Below, piece after piece: positions 14,980 to 18,267 of a stretch of DNA of 18,267 nucleotides. The stretch comes from Balneolales bacterium. Lineage in GTDB: Bacteria > Bacteroidota > Rhodothermia > Balneolales > Natronogracilivirgulaceae. The stretch's first letter is position 1; every line of letters starts with the position of its first letter. Under the pieces are notes generated by a model that did not search any database, was not told where the DNA came from, and saw only the letters and a program-made list of their open reading frames with translations. The stretch spans positions 1 through 18,267 of the forward strand of contig SKIC01000267.1 in the NCBI GenBank assembly GCA_007116685.1, given 5' to 3'. A program made the translations under genes and the position numbers.

Positions 14980-15572
14980 TTGTTTAGATTTTCCATGTAT
15001 TTGATGACATATTTTCCAATGACATCAAATTCGACGTTTACCAAGTCTCCTGGATTTCTATACTTCAAAACGGTATGCTCATACGTATAAGGTATAATTG
15101 CTACAACAAAGGAATCACCTTCGTCTCTAGCTACAGTTAAACTAATTCCATCTAAAGTAATACTTCCTCTGCCTACCACCAGATTTTTGAAAGACGAATC
15201 CAAGGCAATTCTGATCAGCCAATTTGTACCTTCTTTATCCAGGTTAAGAATTTCTGCCGTTGTATCTACATGACCCTGAACCATGTGGCCATCCATTCTG
15301 GCATTAAGTGTCAGTGAACGTTCCAAATTCACATAATCATCTATCTTAAACTCACCAAAGTTTGTCTTTCTTAGGGTTTCTTCAACAGCTTGTACAGTAA
15401 AATAATCGTCGGTTTTATGTACTACCGTCTGGCAGGCTCCATTGATTGCAATACTATCATCAATACCTAACTCGGAAGATTTAGACCATGAGATATCGAA
15501 TTCAAGTCCATTTCCCTCAAGTTTTCTGATTTCTTTTACGATTCCGGTGTCTTCAACTATTCCATTAAACAT
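14976..15572 (-). CDS. ribE: Riboflavin synthase, alpha subunit
   Basis: Converts two molecules of 6,7-dimethyl-8-ribityllumazine into riboflavin and a pyrimidine, the last step of riboflavin synthesis, in the cytoplasm as a trimer. The start is placed at ATG 15572 because the family begins MFNGIVEDTG and a GGA ribosome binding site precedes it. A reading frame open to 15620 (TTG) would add 16 residues from inside ribD. The resulting 198 residues are the normal length. The internal duplication is clear: half one has INGACQTVV and half two LDGISLTVA, with the substrate motif MDGHMVQGHVDTT between them. It follows ribD by 13 bases. Its TAG stop shares bases with the TAA stop of the convergent lptD-like gene. 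Confidence 0.95.
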   Translation of the reverse strand: MFNGIVEDTGIVKEIRKLEGNGLEFDISWSKSSELGIDDSIAINGACQTVVHKTDDYFTVQAVEETLRKTNFGEFKIDDYVNLERSLTLNARMDGHMVQGHVDTTAEILNLDKEGTNWLIRIALDSSFKNLVVGRGSITLDGISLTVARDEGDSFVVAIIPYTYEHTVLKYRNPGDLVNVEFDVIGKYVIKYMENLNN

Positions 15573-15585
15573 ATTTATTCCATTT

Positions 15586-16710
15586 TTAAAGATAAGCGGT
15601 GCAAAGCATGTCATCACCAACTTGATTCCATTCCACTTTATGTAATGAAATCATTTCATTAATTCGTTCTATTCCAATATGGCTTACACTTCTGGTTCCG
15701 GAACCCAGCAATTTGGGCGCCGTAAAAATGTGAAGTTTATCAACCAGATTCTGACTCAATAGTGCTGTAGCAAGGTTATTCCCTGCTTCCACTAACACTG
15801 AGGAAATTCCCATTTTCCCAAGTTTGATAATTGCTTCTCTCAAATCAGAATGACTCTCACGTTTCCCAACAAGAACAGTTCGGCCTCTGAAGTAATCCTG
15901 ATCCAATAAAGAAAGTACAGGGTCAGATTCTTCCCTGGCTTTAGAGGTATTATGAGTGATTACTATCGTTTTTTCCTCATGTTGGTCGGAGAACAAGTGC
16001 AGATTTCTTGGCAAACTGAATTGTCCATCTATCACGATTCTAAGCGGATTTCGCCCCTCAACGTGCCTAACTGTTAGTTTGGGATTATCTTCCAGAGCTG
16101 TATTTCTGCCAATCATTACCGCATCATATTGAGAGCGCCACAAATGTACCATCTCACGTGCTGGTTTTCCGGTAATCCATTGTGAAGTTCCATCCAATGC
16201 CGCGGTGTATCCATCCAGAGTTTGGGCAATCTTTAGAGTTATAAATGGTTTGCCGGTTGTTATATGATAGAGGAAAAATTCATTCTGTAGTTTTGCCTCA
16301 TTTTCGAGTACACCTTTGCTTACAATTTTGCCGGCATCTCGCAGAATCTGCTCGCCCTTACCATTTACTTTGGGATTTGGATCTCCCAAAGCATAAACAA
16401 CTCTTTTTACAGGTAAGCCTGCCAACATATTCGCACAAGGTGGCGTTTTACCTTGATGAGCGCAAGGTTCAAGAGTTATATAAACAGTGGCATTAAGTAA
16501 TTCAGAAGAATCTTCAACACTATTAACGGCATTTACTTCAGCGTGAGCTTCGCCATATCTCTCATGAAACCCCTCTCCAACGATAACACCTTCCTGATTT
16601 ACAATCACACAACCTACCAGAGGATTTGGGGCTACATATCCTCTGCCCTTCTCTGCTAATTGCAGAGCACGCTGCATGTAATATTCATCAGACTTTACAG
16701 AATTTGCCAT
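15586..16710 (-). CDS. ribD: Bifunctional riboflavin deaminase/reductase RibD
   Basis: Carries out two consecutive steps of riboflavin synthesis: zinc-dependent deamination of the pyrimidine intermediate, then NADPH-dependent reduction of its ribosyl chain. The N-terminal deaminase (about 5-145) has HAEVNA with H56 and E58, and EPCAHQGKTPPC with C83 and C92 as zinc ligands, plus GDPNPKVNGKG. The C-terminal reductase (about 152-374) has KPFITLKIAQTLDGYTA, SQWITG and VLVEAGNNLATALL. Start set at ATG 16710 (374 residues). The reading frame stays open to a TTG at 16743, but that codon lies in the loop of the upstream terminator hairpin. It lies 75 bases after the folding-factor gene and 13 before ribE, forming a ribDE pair. 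No FMN riboswitch fits in the short leader. Confidence 0.94.
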   Translation of the reverse strand: MANSVKSDEYYMQRALQLAEKGRGYVAPNPLVGCVIVNQEGVIVGEGFHERYGEAHAEVNAVNSVEDSSELLNATVYITLEPCAHQGKTPPCANMLAGLPVKRVVYALGDPNPKVNGKGEQILRDAGKIVSKGVLENEAKLQNEFFLYHITTGKPFITLKIAQTLDGYTAALDGTSQWITGKPAREMVHLWRSQYDAVMIGRNTALEDNPKLTVRHVEGRNPLRIVIDGQFSLPRNLHLFSDQHEEKTIVITHNTSKAREESDPVLSLLDQDYFRGRTVLVGKRESHSDLREAIIKLGKMGISSVLVEAGNNLATALLSQNLVDKLHIFTAPKLLGSGTRSVSHIGIERINEMISLHKVEWNQVGDDMLCTAYL

Positions 16711-16723
16711 ATCTATATATGGT

Positions 16724-16754
16724 AACAAAAAAGGCAGAAACAAGTTCTGCCTTT
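16724..16754 (-). terminator. Intrinsic terminator of the PpiD/SurA-like gene
   Basis: On the minus strand AAAGGCAGAA (16754-16745), a 5-base loop and TTCTGCCTTT (16739-16730) form a perfect 10-bp stem whose end merges into TTTTTTGTT (16732-16724). It lies 31 bases after the stop of the folding-factor gene and 14 bases before ribD, so it should separate the two transcription units. The plus-strand reading has only a short T-run, so it is mainly one-directional. Confidence 0.85.
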
Positions 16755-16785
16755 CGTGAAATTCACAAGAGAATTAATAGCTTGA

Positions 16786-18267
16786 TTACAGTTGAGTGTG
16801 TAATCGTCTATGATCTCTGATTCGTGCTCCGTCTTTGAGACGATCAACCCATACTGCGCCAAAAGCCTGGCTGCGTGATTGTTGTAATCTGTCCGCAATC
16901 TGGCGGCGATCAGCACTACTCATTTCTGAAGGGTCTGCCATAGTTCTTTGATCCACAACGAGTAAAAATACCGCATTATCACCAACGACAGGATTGGATA
17001 ATTGCCCTTCAGTTAAACCAAAAGCAGCACCAACAACGATGGGCTCACGTCCGGCACCGGAGATATTAGTTGCATTCATTCTCAAACTTGAAACCGATCT
17101 GACTGTTTTGTCTTGTGATTCTGCAAGTGCATCTAAATCACTGTATTGATCTCTAAGAGAAGCAACACGTTGCTCCATTACTTGACGACGCTTTTCAGAA
17201 CGAACCAATGGCTCAATCTGCTGACGAACGTCATCAAGAGGACGAACACCGGCATCAGTGATATTATCTACTCTTAAAACGATGAAGAAGTCATCGGTTT
17301 CAATTACGTCCGAGATTCTGCCACGACGCATATTCTCAAGATTGTTAAGAATGATTTGGCTTTGTCCCAATCCGGAAATAAATGGATTCCCTGCTGTCGC
17401 AACTGCTTCCATTACTTCTAAACCGGCACGCTCAGCTTCATTCTCAAATCCGTCTTCACGGGCAAAGAATGCAAAGTCATCTGCTTCCGACGCCTGACGC
17501 TCAACAGTTTCCATAGCATCCGCTTCTACGGTTCGGCTCAAATCAGCAAAACGCACATCGCGATTTGTTCTACCTGTAACTTCAAAAATGAAGATTTGAT
17601 TATTGTGAACAATCGGTCCTACAAGGCTACCAACGGAAGCATTGAACAAGGGGGTTGTAATCGCAGCATCGCGATCATCTCTGGATAGAAAACCAAGTTC
17701 GCCACCACGATTTGCGGAAGAACGGTCGGTTGATTGCACTCTGGCCAAGGTTCCAAATGAAGCAGAGCCATCACGAAGCTGAGCCATCAAAGACTCAGCA
17801 AGTTGGAGATTTTCCGCACGAACATCTTCTCCGCCACGGAGTACGATTTGACGTGCACGAGTGTAATTTGCACCGGCAGGACGAGCTTCGAGCAATTTCA
17901 CCATGTGTACTTTGCTTCCAAAAGCAAATGGGTCTGATACTTGACCGGGCTCAAGATCGAAAGCTACTAGATGCTCTGGGCGAACATCGTTTGGACTTAA
18001 GAAATTGGTGAAATAATTGGTCTCAGAACGTCTTTGAACTAAATAGATAGAATCACGTTGTGTTTGAGCAAACTCATCCTGAAAGTCTCTCAGACGATTC
18101 ATTGTACGAAGCGTATCGTCTGCTGTAGCGTCTTTTGAGAAAGTAACGTAAGAGAATCTCCACGTTTTTTCACGCTTGAACATATCCTGGTTAGCTCTGT
18201 AGAAGTTTCTGATTTCAGAATCACTCACTTCAATATCTTCGTCCTGAATATCAGAAAAAGGGAATCG
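16786..18267 (-). CDS. PpiD/SurA-like peptidyl-prolyl isomerase (5' end cut by window)
   Basis: C-terminal 493 residues of an envelope folding factor of the PpiD/SurA type. The reading frame stays open to the window edge: 13 codons (RFPFSDIQDEDIE) lie before the GTG at 18228, so that GTG is not the real start and the membrane anchor or signal peptide lies outside. The visible start, VSDSEIRNFYRANQDMFK, is the common linker before the parvulin domain. The parvulin domain (about 137-233 of the visible part) contains ARQIVL, the FGTLARVQSTDRSSANRGGELGFLSRDD signature and PIVHNNQIFIFEV. The first parvulin histidine (usually HIL) is Q and the last one is absent, so isomerase activity may be lost, as in some PpiD domains. 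A helical and coiled C-terminal chaperone region follows. A strong terminator stands after the stop. Confidence 0.85.
   Translation of the reverse strand, partial: RFPFSDIQDEDIEVSDSEIRNFYRANQDMFKREKTWRFSYVTFSKDATADDTLRTMNRLRDFQDEFAQTQRDSIYLVQRRSETNYFTNFLSPNDVRPEHLVAFDLEPGQVSDPFAFGSKVHMVKLLEARPAGANYTRARQIVLRGGEDVRAENLQLAESLMAQLRDGSASFGTLARVQSTDRSSANRGGELGFLSRDDRDAAITTPLFNASVGSLVGPIVHNNQIFIFEVTGRTNRDVRFADLSRTVEADAMETVERQASEADDFAFFAREDGFENEAERAGLEVMEAVATAGNPFISGLGQSQIILNNLENMRRGRISDVIETDDFFIVLRVDNITDAGVRPLDDVRQQIEPLVRSEKRRQVMEQRVASLRDQYSDLDALAESQDKTVRSVSSLRMNATNISGAGREPIVVGAAFGLTEGQLSNPVVGDNAVFLLVVDQRTMADPSEMSSADRRQIADRLQQSRSQAFGAVWVDRLKDGARIRDHRRLHTQL

Noticed and set aside
15573..15620. Upstream TTG start extending ribE by 16 residues
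   Set aside because: Riboflavin synthases begin MFNGIV; the extension lies in ribD coding sequence, and the internal ATG at 15572 has a ribosome binding site.
16711..16743. TTG start extending ribD by 11 residues
   Set aside because: The codon falls in the loop of a strong terminator hairpin, and the added residues (hydrophobic, FLPFLLPYID) are not part of the RibD family.
18226..18228. GTG as start of the PpiD/SurA-like gene
   Set aside because: The frame is open for 13 more codons to the window edge with family-like sequence, no ribosome binding site stands before the GTG, and the product would lack its export signal.

Overview
The window looks like chromosomal housekeeping DNA from an AT-leaning, Gram-negative member of the Bacteroidota/Rhodothermota/Balneolota group. 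The inference rests on a DUF3822-like gene directly upstream of rsmD, an LptD-like outer-membrane assembly protein of the Bacteroidota style, a GbsR/MarR-type regulator beside yraN, a cysteine-poor FmdB-like protein, mostly weak Shine-Dalgarno sequences, and a few promoter-like sites resembling the Bacteroidota TTG / TAnnTTTG pattern. A member of the Balneolaceae is my best guess, but this cannot be settled without a search.

Layout. (1) 1-2655, minus strand: a zinc-peptidase gene, a MATE-type exporter and a SixA-like histidine phosphatase (cut by the left edge) form a tight run, read from a promoter-like site near 2724. (2) 2876-3532, plus: a thiopurine/metalloid S-methyltransferase. (3) 3655-7349, plus: an unrecognised membrane-anchored protein, a DUF3822-like protein, rsmD, coaD and aspC. 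The first four are packed with gaps of 4-9 bases and probably form one operon. A 19-bp palindrome lies on its candidate promoter. (4) 7433-9025, plus: FmdB-like protein, GbsR/MarR-type regulator, yraN (overlapping by 4 bases) and a small orphan gene with an unusually perfect ribosome binding site. (5) 9041-11029, minus: an exported fusion of two phospholipase-D-type nuclease halves, a degenerate staphylococcal-nuclease-like domain and a ComEA-like helix-hairpin-helix tail. (6) 11092-14979, plus: FtsB/DivIC-like division protein, ROK-family kinase and LptD-like protein, spaced 1 and 5 bases apart. (7) 14976-16710, minus: ribD-ribE, whose last gene overlaps the end of the lptD-like gene by 4 bases. 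(8) 16786-18267, minus: the C-terminal two thirds or so of a PpiD/SurA-like folding factor, followed by a clear intrinsic terminator.

Together the genes serve core needs: coenzyme A and riboflavin synthesis, 16S rRNA methylation, amino-acid transamination, division, outer-membrane assembly and protein folding in the envelope. No rRNA, tRNA, CRISPR, insertion sequence or phage gene was seen, and no gene-free stretch exceeds about 220 bases. I found no convincing new multi-gene system. The most interesting items are the secreted PLD-SNase-HhH fusion, the unknown membrane protein paired with the DUF3822-like gene under a palindromic operator candidate, and several proteins that keep their fold signature but have lost metal or catalytic residues.
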